DNA of 64,000 nt from NCBI RefSeq assembly GCF_021245805.1, contig NZ_JAJJNF010000003.1, positions 124,001 to 188,000 of the forward strand. The letters run 5' to 3'. The translations under genes were made by a program, and so were the position numbers. Source of the DNA: Mangrovimonas futianensis. Lineage in GTDB: Bacteria > Bacteroidota > Bacteroidia > Flavobacteriales > Flavobacteriaceae. The notes beneath the pieces were generated by a model that searched no databases, was not told where the DNA came from, and saw only the letters and a list, made by a program, of their open reading frames with translations. Shown here piece after piece: positions 16,183 through 24,611 of the stretch (position 1 is its first letter; each line of letters opens with the position of its first letter).

Positions 16183-17916
16183 ATGCGTAAGCACATTCAA
16201 ATTCTATACATATTTTTATTTTTAACGGTAGGAAGCCTTTGGGCTCAAGATAAAGACAATGATACTTTACAAACAGGGGTCATTAATGTTGTCAAACCAT
16301 ACACGCCATCTATTTCAGACGCTTTTAAGGTCAAGGAAACGCCTAATTTGGATGATGATGTCAATACAACCAAAAAGGATGTACAATACAATATTTTATC
16401 AGTTCCAGTAGCTTCTACGTTTACACCAGCAAAGGGAAAAGCCGCTACTTTGGAAAAAACAACCCCAGCCAAATTGTTTGATAATTATGCCACACTAGCA
16501 GGTGGAAGCTATACAACCCTTGTAGGTGATGTGTATTTAAATTATGCCTTAAGCAGGACAGATCATGTGGGTGCTTCTGTAAGCCATCATTCATCCCAAA
16601 CCGGTATTGACGAAGCCTTATTGGATCATTATTTTTATGATTCTAAGATTGATTTGAATTATTCGAGATATTTACGGGATTTAACTTGGAATGTAGATGC
16701 TGGATTTATCCATCAAGTTTATAATTGGTATGGATTGCCACAACCATTTTTCACACCACTATCTGAGCAAAGTTCTCTTGGCGTGAGTCACACATTTTAT
16801 GGTGGGAATATAGGAGGGGATATAGGCTTTGAAGATGGATATATTAAAACCGCAAAGGTGTTGTTAAGGCATTTTGGAGATAATAACGGCTCTGGAGAAA
16901 ATAGATTCAATGCCAAAGTTTCAGGAGATGTGACTATCGGTGAGGCAGCTATCACTGCAGATATTATGTTTGATTATGTAGGAGGTTCTTTTGATAGAAA
17001 TTATTGGACTTCCGATGAAATTAAATATGGGAATTTCAATATCGGGCTGGCACCTACCTACAGATTGATACAAGATGATTTAACACTTGATTTAGGGGTG
17101 AGTACTTATTATTTAAATGACTTTGAAAATGGTGGTAACAAGTTCTATATCTACCCGAATATTGAAGCTTCCTATCGTATTGTAAACGAAGTACTGATTG
17201 CTTATGGAGGAATTAAAGGAGGCTTGATCCAGAACTCATATTATGATTTTGCCCAAGAGAACCCATTTATATCACCAACGTTGAATATAATGCCAACCGA
17301 TCAGCAGTATAATGCCTATGTAGGGTTACGAGGAAAGGTAAGCAATACCATGAGCTATACCATTTCTGGAGGTTATATGGCCGATAGAGGTAAAGCGTTA
17401 TTCAAAAGCAACGAAGTTTTGGTCGTGGGCGCCGAGGAAGTTTACCAAAACGGAAATTCCTTTAATGTGGTTTATGACGATGTCAATACGTTCAATATTG
17501 GTGGTGAGCTGAGCGTGGATTTAAATAGAAACATTACGGTAGGAGTGAAAGCCGATTACTTTATCTACGGTACAGATGATCAAACCGAGGCGTGGAACTT
17601 GCCTAATTTTAAAGGCTCGTTGTTTGGGGATTTCCAAATAGACGAACATTGGTTTGCAGGTGCTAGCATGTTTTTTGTTGGAGAAAGAAAGGATGAGTTA
17701 GTATTTGCTAATTCTTTAGTGCCTATGGAGTCTTCGGTAGTTTCTTTGGATGGTTATTTTGATTTGAACCTACATGCTGGTTACCACATTAATGATCGTT
17801 GGTCGGTATTTTTAAAGGGTAATAATCTAGCGAGTCAAAACTACCAAAGATGGATGAACTTTCCCGTTCAAGGCATTCAAGTTTTGGGAGGCGTGACCTA
17901 TAAGTTTAATTTTTAA
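16183..17916 (+). CDS. Outer-membrane beta-barrel protein, TonB-dependent-receptor-like without plug
   Basis: The 577-residue protein has a signal peptide ending in SLWAQ. A short conserved N-terminal segment (VINVVKPYTPSISDAFKVKE, residues about 32-51) follows, and then alternating amphipathic strands to a C-terminal barrel end (GGVTYKFNF, terminal Phe). The strands resemble the barrel of TonB-dependent receptors, but 577 residues leave no room for the usual 130-residue plug and none is recognisable. The N-terminal segment could act as a docking motif for a periplasmic partner such as the TPR protein encoded just upstream. A terminator follows the gene, so the two form a two-gene operon. Confidence 0.85.
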   Translation: MRKHIQILYIFLFLTVGSLWAQDKDNDTLQTGVINVVKPYTPSISDAFKVKETPNLDDDVNTTKKDVQYNILSVPVASTFTPAKGKAATLEKTTPAKLFDNYATLAGGSYTTLVGDVYLNYALSRTDHVGASVSHHSSQTGIDEALLDHYFYDSKIDLNYSRYLRDLTWNVDAGFIHQVYNWYGLPQPFFTPLSEQSSLGVSHTFYGGNIGGDIGFEDGYIKTAKVLLRHFGDNNGSGENRFNAKVSGDVTIGEAAITADIMFDYVGGSFDRNYWTSDEIKYGNFNIGLAPTYRLIQDDLTLDLGVSTYYLNDFENGGNKFYIYPNIEASYRIVNEVLIAYGGIKGGLIQNSYYDFAQENPFISPTLNIMPTDQQYNAYVGLRGKVSNTMSYTISGGYMADRGKALFKSNEVLVVGAEEVYQNGNSFNVVYDDVNTFNIGGELSVDLNRNITVGVKADYFIYGTDDQTEAWNLPNFKGSLFGDFQIDEHWFAGASMFFVGERKDELVFANSLVPMESSVVSLDGYFDLNLHAGYHINDRWSVFLKGNNLASQNYQRWMNFPVQGIQVLGGVTYKFNF

Positions 17917-17930
17917 TAAAATTAGATTGT

Positions 17931-17951
17931 CGTTTAATCCTAAACGTTTTT
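17931..17951 (+). terminator. Intrinsic terminator of the TPR-barrel operon
   Basis: A six-base stem CGTTTA/TAAACG with loop ATCC is followed by five T, just after the barrel stop codon. The stem is weak but well placed. Confidence 0.55.
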
Positions 17952-17952
17952 G

Positions 17953-18717
17953 TCAGGGGTCAATGTTTTTAACTTTAATACACAAAGACAAACAATCAAC
18001 ATTTTCAACCAAGTCTTCGCCTTCTCCCCAAGAAAAAATATCTTGACTTATTACTTGGAATCCAAATCTAGAAGCTAAATGAGCAAAAATATCTGCTGAC
18101 ATAAAATTTCTCCAATGAGGTTTGGAAGTGTAATAAACCGTTGGTAAGTAGCCAGCATTAGAATGGTGAAAAAGAATTTTTCCTCCTTTGATTAAAACCC
18201 TATTGGCTTCTTTTAAATATTCAATTACATCAAGCATCTCAAAATGAACCATAGCGTCATAAGTGAAAACTGTTGTTTGTGAATTAGTTTCAATTCCTGT
18301 TAAACTATTTCCATTTGTAACATAATAGGATATTTTGCTCTCACTTGAAAATCGATTTTTGCAATATTCAATGTTATTTTGATTTATATCCAATAATGTA
18401 ATGGATTTTGCTTTCTCCAAATAGAATTGCACATGTCTACCATGTCCACATGCGATTTCCACTATATGGGTGCAGTCTAATTCCTGAAATCTTTGGTAAA
18501 AAACAGTGTCTTCTTCCCAGAATTTATAAAGCCAGTTTTCCGCTTTATCATAATAGGCATGACCCTCCCACTCATCTCCAATTGTCTTAGTTACAGAATT
18601 TTTATTGGTCATAAAATCTATAAAGTCTTTTTTTGGAGGATTAGTGACCCAATTTATTTTTTCTTTATTTGTTTTATTTTTTTTTACTAAATGATTAAAT
18701 AGTTGTTTCAGAGACAT
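17953..18717 (-). CDS. Class I SAM-dependent methyltransferase
   Basis: The 254-residue protein has the Rossmann SAM site VEIACGHGRHVQFYLEKA (motif I near residue 85), acidic loop TLLDINQNN, TVFTYDAMVHFEML and RVLIKGGKILFHHSN (post-motif III). The first 60 residues are Lys/Asn-rich without clear fold. The substrate is unknown. It is a lone gene, convergent with the barrel operon and divergent from the amidohydrolase. Its coding sequence appears somewhat more AT-rich than its neighbours, which could mean later acquisition, but I did not measure this. Confidence 0.82.
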   Translation of the reverse strand: MSLKQLFNHLVKKNKTNKEKINWVTNPPKKDFIDFMTNKNSVTKTIGDEWEGHAYYDKAENWLYKFWEEDTVFYQRFQELDCTHIVEIACGHGRHVQFYLEKAKSITLLDINQNNIEYCKNRFSSESKISYYVTNGNSLTGIETNSQTTVFTYDAMVHFEMLDVIEYLKEANRVLIKGGKILFHHSNAGYLPTVYYTSKPHWRNFMSADIFAHLASRFGFQVISQDIFSWGEGEDLVENVDCLSLCIKVKNIDP

Positions 18718-18912
18718 TGCACAAAAGATTGAAAATGAGTTATCAAGTAAAGAAAAAAAAATGAGTTTTATGTCATGGTTGAAATAAAATGTTTTGAGGT
18801 GCTTGTTTTAGCATTATAGAATAAGTTAATCCATTTTAACCTAATTCATTTCTTGTTCCTACAACTTTAAATCATAATTTCTATTTTTATGCTCCATAAA
18901 ACTAACAACCCA

Positions 18913-20550
18913 ATGAAAAAATTCGCCCTTTTGCTTGTTCTTTGTTTGGCACTATCCTGTCAAAACAAGGAAGAAGTAGATACCATAATTTTCAATGCCC
19001 AAGTGTATACGGTTAACCAAGATTTTGCCATTGCAGAGGCTTTTGCAATCAAAGACGGTAAATTTATTGATGTGGGAACCACCAAAAAGATAACCAATAC
19101 ATACCGATCCCAAAACACTATAGATTTAAAGGGTAAGCCTATTTTTCCTGGGTTAATTGATGCCCATTGCCATTTCTATGGTATGGGGATGAATCAACAA
19201 ACCGTTGATTTGGTAGGAACACGAAATTTTGATGATGTCATGAAACGGGTTTTGGATTTCAATAACCAAACGCAACCGCGACAAATTGAAGCGAGAGGAT
19301 GGGATGAAACCGACTGGGAAGATAAAACACTTCCAACCAATATGCTTTTAAACAGATTATTTCCTGATATGCCAGTTATACTTAGGCGAGTTGATGGACA
19401 TGCAGCTATTTGTAATCAAGCTGCTTTAGACCTGGGTAAGATCACGGTCAATACCAAAGTTGATGGTGGTGAGATTGAGGTGAAGGATGGAAAGCTTACT
19501 GGAATTTTAATTGACAATGCGGTAGATTTGGTTTTAGACCAATGGCCACAGCCAACAGAAAAGGAAATTTTAAAAGGTTTGTTGGATGCGCAAGTCATTT
19601 GTTCAAAATTTGGATTGACGACTGTGGATGACGCAGGTTTGGAACCAGCAATTATTGATATGATTGACCAAATGCAAAAGGAGGGAAGCCTTAAAACAAG
19701 AGTTTATGCTATGGTGTCCAATAGCCCAAAGAATTTGGATCTTTATTTAAACAAAGGCATTTATAAAACAGACCGTCTTAATGTACGTTCCTTTAAGGTG
19801 TATGCAGACGGAGCGCTTGGTTCTAGAGGTGCTTTGTTGAGAGCCCCGTATCAGGATAAAGACAATCATTTTGGTTTGTTATTAACTCCAGTTTCAGAAT
19901 TAACTGAAATTGCCGGTCGTATAGCCAAATCTGATTTCCAGATGAATACCCATGCCATTGGGGATTCTGCCAATCATTTACTTATAAATACCTATGAGAA
20001 GGCCCTAGAGGGACAGAATGATAGACGTTGGAGAATGGAGCATGCCCAAGTCATTGCCTCGGACGATTTTTCTAAATTCAATAACATCTTGCCTTCTGTC
20101 CAGCCTACGCATGCAACAAGTGATATGTATTGGGCAGAGGAACGATTGGGTGAGGAGCGAATTAAAGGGGCTTATGCTTATAAACAACTTTTGGATGCTT
20201 ATGGTAAGATAGCCTTAGGGACCGATTTTCCTGTTGAGCAAGTGAACCCCTTCTTAACATTTTATGCTGCTGTTGGACGTCAAGATTTAAAAGGTTTTCC
20301 AGAAGGAGGATTTCAAATGGAAAACCACTTGAGTCGAGAGGAGACAATTAAAGGGATGACCATTTGGGCAGCTTATTCAAACTTTGAAGAAAACGAAAAA
20401 GGAAGTATAGAAATAGGGAAATTGGCCGACTTTGTCATTCTAGATCAAGATTTGATGACCGTTGAAGTTGCAAAGATTCCGCAAACAAAGGTTTTACAGA
20501 CTGTTATTGGAGGTGAGGTGGTTTACGAAAGTGAAAGTTTGGCTAAATAG
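18913..20550 (+). CDS. Amidohydrolase-family lipoprotein (YtcJ-like, Amidohydro_3)
   Basis: I start at ATG 18913, which gives a lipoprotein signal MKKFALLLVLCLALSC with Cys16 as lipidation site; the ATG at 18889 would add eight polar residues before it. The 545-residue mature enzyme has the metal-binding HxH in GLIDAHCHFYG near residue 78, then RRVDGHAAICNQAAL, TTVDDAGLEPA, the strand MNTHAIGDSANHL and ALGTDFPVEQVNP with the conserved Asp. This is the metal-dependent amidohydrolase superfamily, YtcJ group, and the substrate is unknown. The lipoprotein signal places it in the periplasm or outer membrane. Its end overlaps the convergent methyltransferase by 28 bases. Confidence 0.9.
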   Translation: MKKFALLLVLCLALSCQNKEEVDTIIFNAQVYTVNQDFAIAEAFAIKDGKFIDVGTTKKITNTYRSQNTIDLKGKPIFPGLIDAHCHFYGMGMNQQTVDLVGTRNFDDVMKRVLDFNNQTQPRQIEARGWDETDWEDKTLPTNMLLNRLFPDMPVILRRVDGHAAICNQAALDLGKITVNTKVDGGEIEVKDGKLTGILIDNAVDLVLDQWPQPTEKEILKGLLDAQVICSKFGLTTVDDAGLEPAIIDMIDQMQKEGSLKTRVYAMVSNSPKNLDLYLNKGIYKTDRLNVRSFKVYADGALGSRGALLRAPYQDKDNHFGLLLTPVSELTEIAGRIAKSDFQMNTHAIGDSANHLLINTYEKALEGQNDRRWRMEHAQVIASDDFSKFNNILPSVQPTHATSDMYWAEERLGEERIKGAYAYKQLLDAYGKIALGTDFPVEQVNPFLTFYAAVGRQDLKGFPEGGFQMENHLSREETIKGMTIWAAYSNFEENEKGSIEIGKLADFVILDQDLMTVEVAKIPQTKVLQTVIGGEVVYESESLAK

Positions 20551-21224
20551 TCATAATGGTCACCTTCGGCTACCAATTCACATGTTAAACCTAGAGCAGT
20601 ACACGCCGTATAAAGTGTATTGAAATCCAGATATAACCAGGTCATGGGAATTTCTTCCTGTCCTTTGTAGCTCAAGAAATAATCCAATTCACCATAGTAG
20701 TTGGCATGAGTGTCTATCCACAGACCACCATCTTCGTCTTCATACATATATTGTATATCTGATGAGTCAATAAGGATTTGTCCATTGGGTTTTAATAGGC
20801 TTTTTAAATGTTTCAAGTAAGTGGCCACTTGTGAAAGTTCCTTGAAAATTCCGGTTCCGTTCATGAGCAATAAGATGGTGTCATAGGTTCCGGTCTCAGC
20901 CAATATGTCTAAGTTCTCAACTGAGATGACACCTCTGGCCTTGGCAACTGTGACAGCTCCTAGAGAAATGTCAATGGCTTTGACCTGTAATCCCTTTTTT
21001 TGAAGGTAAAGACTATGGCTACCTGCTCCACAACCCACATCTAAAACAGTCCCTTTAGCTAGTTTCAGGGCCTTTTGCTCTAAAGCAGGCATGTCTTTAA
21101 AGCTTCTGAACAAATAGGGAAGTGGGAGTTCATCTTCGTCAGAAATGTTAGTCCAAGTAATCAAATCTTCTGTATAATTTCCGTTTTGAAAATCTAAAAG
21201 AGCTAGTCCAAAAATATCTTTCAT
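20523..21224 (-). CDS. Class I SAM-dependent methyltransferase
   Basis: The 233-residue protein has motif I GTVLDVGCGAGSHSLYLQKKG near residue 60, the acidic strand end AIDISLGAV, and YDTILLLMNGTGIFKEL followed by LLKPNGQILIDSSD. The first 45 residues contain LPYLFRSFKDMP before the SAM domain. The fold is clear but the substrate is not. It is divergently transcribed from the YkgJ-like gene with 65 bases between starts, and convergent with the amidohydrolase, whose 3-prime end it overlaps by 28 bases. Confidence 0.88.
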   Translation of the reverse strand: MKDIFGLALLDFQNGNYTEDLITWTNISDEDELPLPYLFRSFKDMPALEQKALKLAKGTVLDVGCGAGSHSLYLQKKGLQVKAIDISLGAVTVAKARGVISVENLDILAETGTYDTILLLMNGTGIFKELSQVATYLKHLKSLLKPNGQILIDSSDIQYMYEDEDGGLWIDTHANYYGELDYFLSYKGQEEIPMTWLYLDFNTLYTACTALGLTCELVAEGDHYDYLAKLSLS

Positions 21225-21250
21225 GGTTATTAAAGAATCAGGTTTTTAGG

Positions 21251-21285
21251 CCTTGTCAAGGTTGTATATTAAAACACTATTTTTG
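21251..21285 (+). promoter_or_regulatory. Predicted promoter with palindrome upstream of the YkgJ-like gene
   Basis: TTG at 21253 and an exact -7 box TATTTTTG at 21278-21285 are 22 bases apart. The TTG sits in a perfect 11-base palindrome CCTTGTCAAGG (21251-21261), a candidate operator between two divergent genes. The box ends four bases before the ATG, so the mRNA may be leaderless. Confidence 0.5.
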
Positions 21286-21289
21286 TGTT

Positions 21290-21781
21290 ATGGAAGAGGT
21301 CATTAAACATCTGCCAGAATTGGCCAAAGATAAGCATAAGGAAAATAAATCATTCTTTCAGAAGCTTAAAAAGAAGCCTCCAAAGGATCTGGATTATATC
21401 ATGCAGGAATTGCATGAAGAAGAGTTTGAGCGAACGGACTGTCTGAAGTGTGCTAATTGCTGTAAAACCACTGGACCTTTGTTTACAGATAAAGATGTGG
21501 AGCGTATTTCCAAGCATTTCAAAATGAAGCCCCAGCAGTTCATTGATATCTATTTGCGTATAGATGAAGATCGGGATTATGTACTGCAGCAGGTTCCCTG
21601 TACCTTTTTGGGAGCAGATAATTATTGCTCGATTTATGAGGTAAGACCAAAGGCTTGTAGAGAGTATCCACATACCGATCGGAAAAAGTTTCAGCAAATA
21701 TCTAATTTGACCTTAAAGAATGTGGCCATTTGTCCTGCAGCTTTTAATATTGTTGAAGAAATGAAAAAGCGAATAAAGTAA
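21290..21781 (+). CDS. YkgJ-family cysteine-cluster protein
   Basis: The 163-residue protein has a basic N-terminal 50 residues and then the Cys cluster CLKCANCCKTTGPLF (Cys51, 54, 57, 58), a second part with VPCTFLGADNYCSIYEVRPKAC and a final Cys in VAICPAAF. The spacing matches the YkgJ/UPF0153 family, thought to bind zinc or an Fe-S cluster. The biochemical role is not established. It begins a likely operon with a hypothetical protein, a sterol-desaturase-like enzyme and a GDPD lipoprotein; gaps are 11 and 1 bases, then a 14-base overlap. Confidence 0.88.
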   Translation: MEEVIKHLPELAKDKHKENKSFFQKLKKKPPKDLDYIMQELHEEEFERTDCLKCANCCKTTGPLFTDKDVERISKHFKMKPQQFIDIYLRIDEDRDYVLQQVPCTFLGADNYCSIYEVRPKACREYPHTDRKKFQQISNLTLKNVAICPAAFNIVEEMKKRIK

Positions 21782-21792
21782 ATGATAAAACC

Positions 21793-22689
21793 ATGAGAAA
21801 GGTATTAACAATTTTGATGTTCTTGGTTTGCTTTGTTGGACAATCACAAGATTGGATGACCAACTTAGAGATTGCTGAACGGTTGGCCTTATTTCAGAAT
21901 AAATTGTTGTTGGTTGTATGGGAAAATGCCTTTTATCAAAAGACACCTGCCATACTTTATAACGAGCAAGGGAAAGAGGTTCTTATAGAAGACAGTTACA
22001 ATTCTCCCGTTATAGATAGTCTTGTGTGGGCCCATTTTGTACCTGTTGTTTTAAGTGAAGATGCATATCCAGATTTGTACGCCAAGATTAAGGATAGATC
22101 CTATGATTATATTCAGAAATTCAATGATGATAGTATGAAAATTATGGATGTCAATGGCAACATTCTTAACAAAATGGATGAAGATGTTTATTTGACTAAT
22201 CTTTCCAAGTTCATAGGTAAATATGCGTTGGATGTGTCACTCATAAAAAATGAATACATTAATTACAGACAGGAAAAAAACTTTTATTCTGCATTTTATT
22301 TGGCAGCCAAGTATATGGATTTTGCCTTTTTTCTTAAGGAGGATATCAGACCAGAAGTAACCGATTTATCTTTGATTTATCTGGAGGAGGCTCTGGAATT
22401 TTTGAACGGAATTCCCGATGAAGAAGATAAAAAGGTCATGCTGGAACGAATTGAGCTACTTGAAATACAATCCTCGCTACTGACCAATAAACCTAAAAAG
22501 GTGTTGAGGCAGTTGAATAGAATTGATACAACTGAATTGGATAAAGCCAATGAAAAATTGCTCGCTTTTTTGTACTTTTCGGCTTACAGAATGTTAAATG
22601 ATGAAGATAATGCTTCTCAATGGCGCTCGAAGATGTCGATGTTAGACTTAAAAAAGATCATGCAATTAATTAATCATACAGACAATTAA
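21793..22689 (+). CDS. Exported protein of unknown function (possible thioredoxin-like fold)
   Basis: The 298-residue protein has a signal peptide (MRKVLTILMFLVCFVGQSQ). The mature N-terminal part (ERLALFQNKLLLVVWENAFYQ, later HFVPVVLSED and MKIMDVNGNIL) has the strand order of a thioredoxin-like domain but no CxxC. Residues about 165-290 look helical with TPR-like character (YSAFYLAAKYMDFAFFL). It is therefore probably periplasmic or secreted. I do not recognise a named family. It sits tightly between the YkgJ-like gene and the sterol-desaturase-like gene in an apparent operon. Confidence 0.78.
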   Translation: MRKVLTILMFLVCFVGQSQDWMTNLEIAERLALFQNKLLLVVWENAFYQKTPAILYNEQGKEVLIEDSYNSPVIDSLVWAHFVPVVLSEDAYPDLYAKIKDRSYDYIQKFNDDSMKIMDVNGNILNKMDEDVYLTNLSKFIGKYALDVSLIKNEYINYRQEKNFYSAFYLAAKYMDFAFFLKEDIRPEVTDLSLIYLEEALEFLNGIPDEEDKKVMLERIELLEIQSSLLTNKPKKVLRQLNRIDTTELDKANEKLLAFLYFSAYRMLNDEDNASQWRSKMSMLDLKKIMQLINHTDN

Positions 22690-22690
22690 T

Positions 22691-23536
22691 TTGGAATCAA
22701 TCATTTCCTACTTCGAAACCATTCCATCTTTACACAGGAGCCTTATTCTGGTTGGGGGAATTACCTGTTTTTGGCTTATAGAAAGTGCCGTACCACTATT
22801 CCATTTTAAGTATAAAAAATGGCGTCATGCCTTTCCAAATTTCTTTTTCACCTTCACCACCATCTTGATTAATTTCAGTTTGGCTTTTGTTTTATTGAAA
22901 ACAGCCGATTGGGTTAAAGCCAATAACTTTGGAATAATCAATTGGTTGCCCGATATGCCATTGTGGTTATATGCTTTATTAGGGGTTATGCTTTTGGACT
23001 TTTTTGGAGCTTATCTAGCTCATTATGTCGAGCACAGGATTAAACCTTTATGGATGGTCCATTTAGTACATCATACAGACCATCATGTGGATACCACTAC
23101 GGGAAACCGTCACCATCCTATCGAAAGTGTTATTAGATTTGCGTTTACAACATTGGGGGTATTGGTGGTAGGAACACCTATAGCGCTAGTTTTTATGTAT
23201 CAATCCCTATCAGTTGTTTTTACTCAGTTAACACATGCCAACATAAAGATGCCGCCCAAATTGGATAAAATGATTAGTTATTTTTTTGTATCCCCAGATA
23301 TGCATAAAGTACATCATCACCATGTGTTGCCTTATACCGATTCTAATTATGGAAATATTTTTTCCATTTGGGATCGTATCTTTGGTACATACATGGAGCT
23401 AAATAGAGATGAATTAGTCTATGGGGTAGATGTGTTCCCTAATGAAAAGGAAAATGGGAATTTAGGCAATCTATTGACTCAGCCCTTTCAGAAATATAAA
23501 AAGCCAACGGTTTTACCAACGAATGAATCTAATTAA
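22691..23536 (+). CDS. Sterol desaturase / fatty acid hydroxylase superfamily membrane enzyme
   Basis: The 281-residue di-iron membrane oxygenase has hydrophobic helices at about residues 16-35, 50-68, 86-110 and 150-175. Its His boxes are HYVEH near residue 117, HLVHHTDHHVD near 130, NRHHP and DMHKVHHHH near 208. The superfamily hydroxylates or desaturates lipids; the substrate here is unknown. Translation starts at TTG 22691, one base after the previous stop, since no ATG fits before the first helix. It overlaps the GDPD gene by 14 bases, so the two may act on membrane lipids together. Confidence 0.88.
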   Translation: MESIISYFETIPSLHRSLILVGGITCFWLIESAVPLFHFKYKKWRHAFPNFFFTFTTILINFSLAFVLLKTADWVKANNFGIINWLPDMPLWLYALLGVMLLDFFGAYLAHYVEHRIKPLWMVHLVHHTDHHVDTTTGNRHHPIESVIRFAFTTLGVLVVGTPIALVFMYQSLSVVFTQLTHANIKMPPKLDKMISYFFVSPDMHKVHHHHVLPYTDSNYGNIFSIWDRIFGTYMELNRDELVYGVDVFPNEKENGNLGNLLTQPFQKYKKPTVLPTNESN

Positions 23537-24395
23537 ATCCTTTGTTTTCATTTTAACAACCCTGGTTCTTATGAGTTGTGAATCAAATCCAAATATCGGT
23601 GTTCAGGGACATAGAGGGTGTCGCGGATTGCTACCAGAAAATACATTGCCCGCGTTTCAAAAGGCCATAGAGTTGGGGGTGAACACGCTAGAACTAGATT
23701 TAGCCATTTCAAAAGATCGGCAAATTGTGGTATCTCATGAGCCTTTTATTAGTCGTTATTATTGCTTGGATTCATATGGAGAGGTTATTCCAAGAAGATT
23801 GGATATGAAGTACAATTTTTTTCAAATGACCTATGATTCAATTAAACAATTTGACTGCGGCAGTAAACAGCACCCTAGGTTTCCAGATCAAAGGAATTTT
23901 AAGACCCATAAACCATTGTTAGGAGAGGTCTTTAAATTATCAGATTCCTTAAATCCAAATATTAAATATAATATTGAAATCAAATCAAAACCAGATTTTG
24001 ATGACCTATATACTCCTAAACCACATGAGTTTGTTAGCCTAGTTTTGGATGAGGTTAGAAGATATGGTGTGGCTTCTCGTTGTAATTTGCAATCTTTTGA
24101 TGTCAGAGTTCTAGAGGAAATCAAAAAACAAGATCCTGATATGGTTGTCGCCCTTTTGATAGATGAAAAGGAATCAATTGAAGACAAGCTGAAAGAACTA
24201 AGTTTTACGCCAAAAATTTTAAGTCCTTACTTTGAACTATTGTCCAAAGAAACTGTGAGTGCCTACCAAAATCAAGGATTTTTGGTAATTCCCTGGACCG
24301 TTAATGATCCAGAGGACATGGAACGGATGATAGCCTACCAAGTGAATAGTATAATTACAGATTACCCAGATAAATTAATAGCCCTAATAAATTAA
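23523..24395 (+). CDS. Glycerophosphodiester phosphodiesterase lipoprotein
   Basis: The 290-residue protein has a lipoprotein signal (MNLIKSFVFILTTLVLMSC, Cys19). The GDPD TIM barrel follows, with VQGHRGCRGLLPENTLPAF (catalytic His and metal ligands) and TLELDLAISKDRQIVVSHEP (metal-binding Glu/Asp and catalytic His). IKYNIEIKSKP and VIPWTVNDPEDM are later barrel strands. It is predicted to hydrolyse glycerophosphodiesters from phospholipid turnover to glycerol 3-phosphate in the periplasm. Last gene of the operon that starts with the YkgJ-like gene. The 216 bases after it are AT-rich, and I see no gene or strong terminator in them. Confidence 0.92.
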   Translation: MNLIKSFVFILTTLVLMSCESNPNIGVQGHRGCRGLLPENTLPAFQKAIELGVNTLELDLAISKDRQIVVSHEPFISRYYCLDSYGEVIPRRLDMKYNFFQMTYDSIKQFDCGSKQHPRFPDQRNFKTHKPLLGEVFKLSDSLNPNIKYNIEIKSKPDFDDLYTPKPHEFVSLVLDEVRRYGVASRCNLQSFDVRVLEEIKKQDPDMVVALLIDEKESIEDKLKELSFTPKILSPYFELLSKETVSAYQNQGFLVIPWTVNDPEDMERMIAYQVNSIITDYPDKLIALIN

Positions 24396-24611
24396 AAAAA
24401 CCAAAAATATTTAACCTACATGATTCAACTTTCAACTTTATCCCATCAATATGATCTCAGCAATCATTCCAGGGAGATTTACTAGAAAAATTTATTAATT
24501 AATTCATTTCAAGTTTTTTAAGATACAGTGTTCAAAGATTATTTGAACAGGCAATCTTTTGCCAAATAGATAAGCAAACTTTAATTAATCACTATATATT
24601 TTTTATCAAGA

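Noticed and set aside
17953..18717. Methyltransferase as a clear horizontal transfer
   Set aside because: It looks AT-rich, but I did not compute composition and there are no flanking mobile signals.
24396..24611. Intergenic stretch before the paralogue pair as an RNA gene
   Set aside because: AT-rich with no stable hairpin, promoter or conserved motif that I could see.
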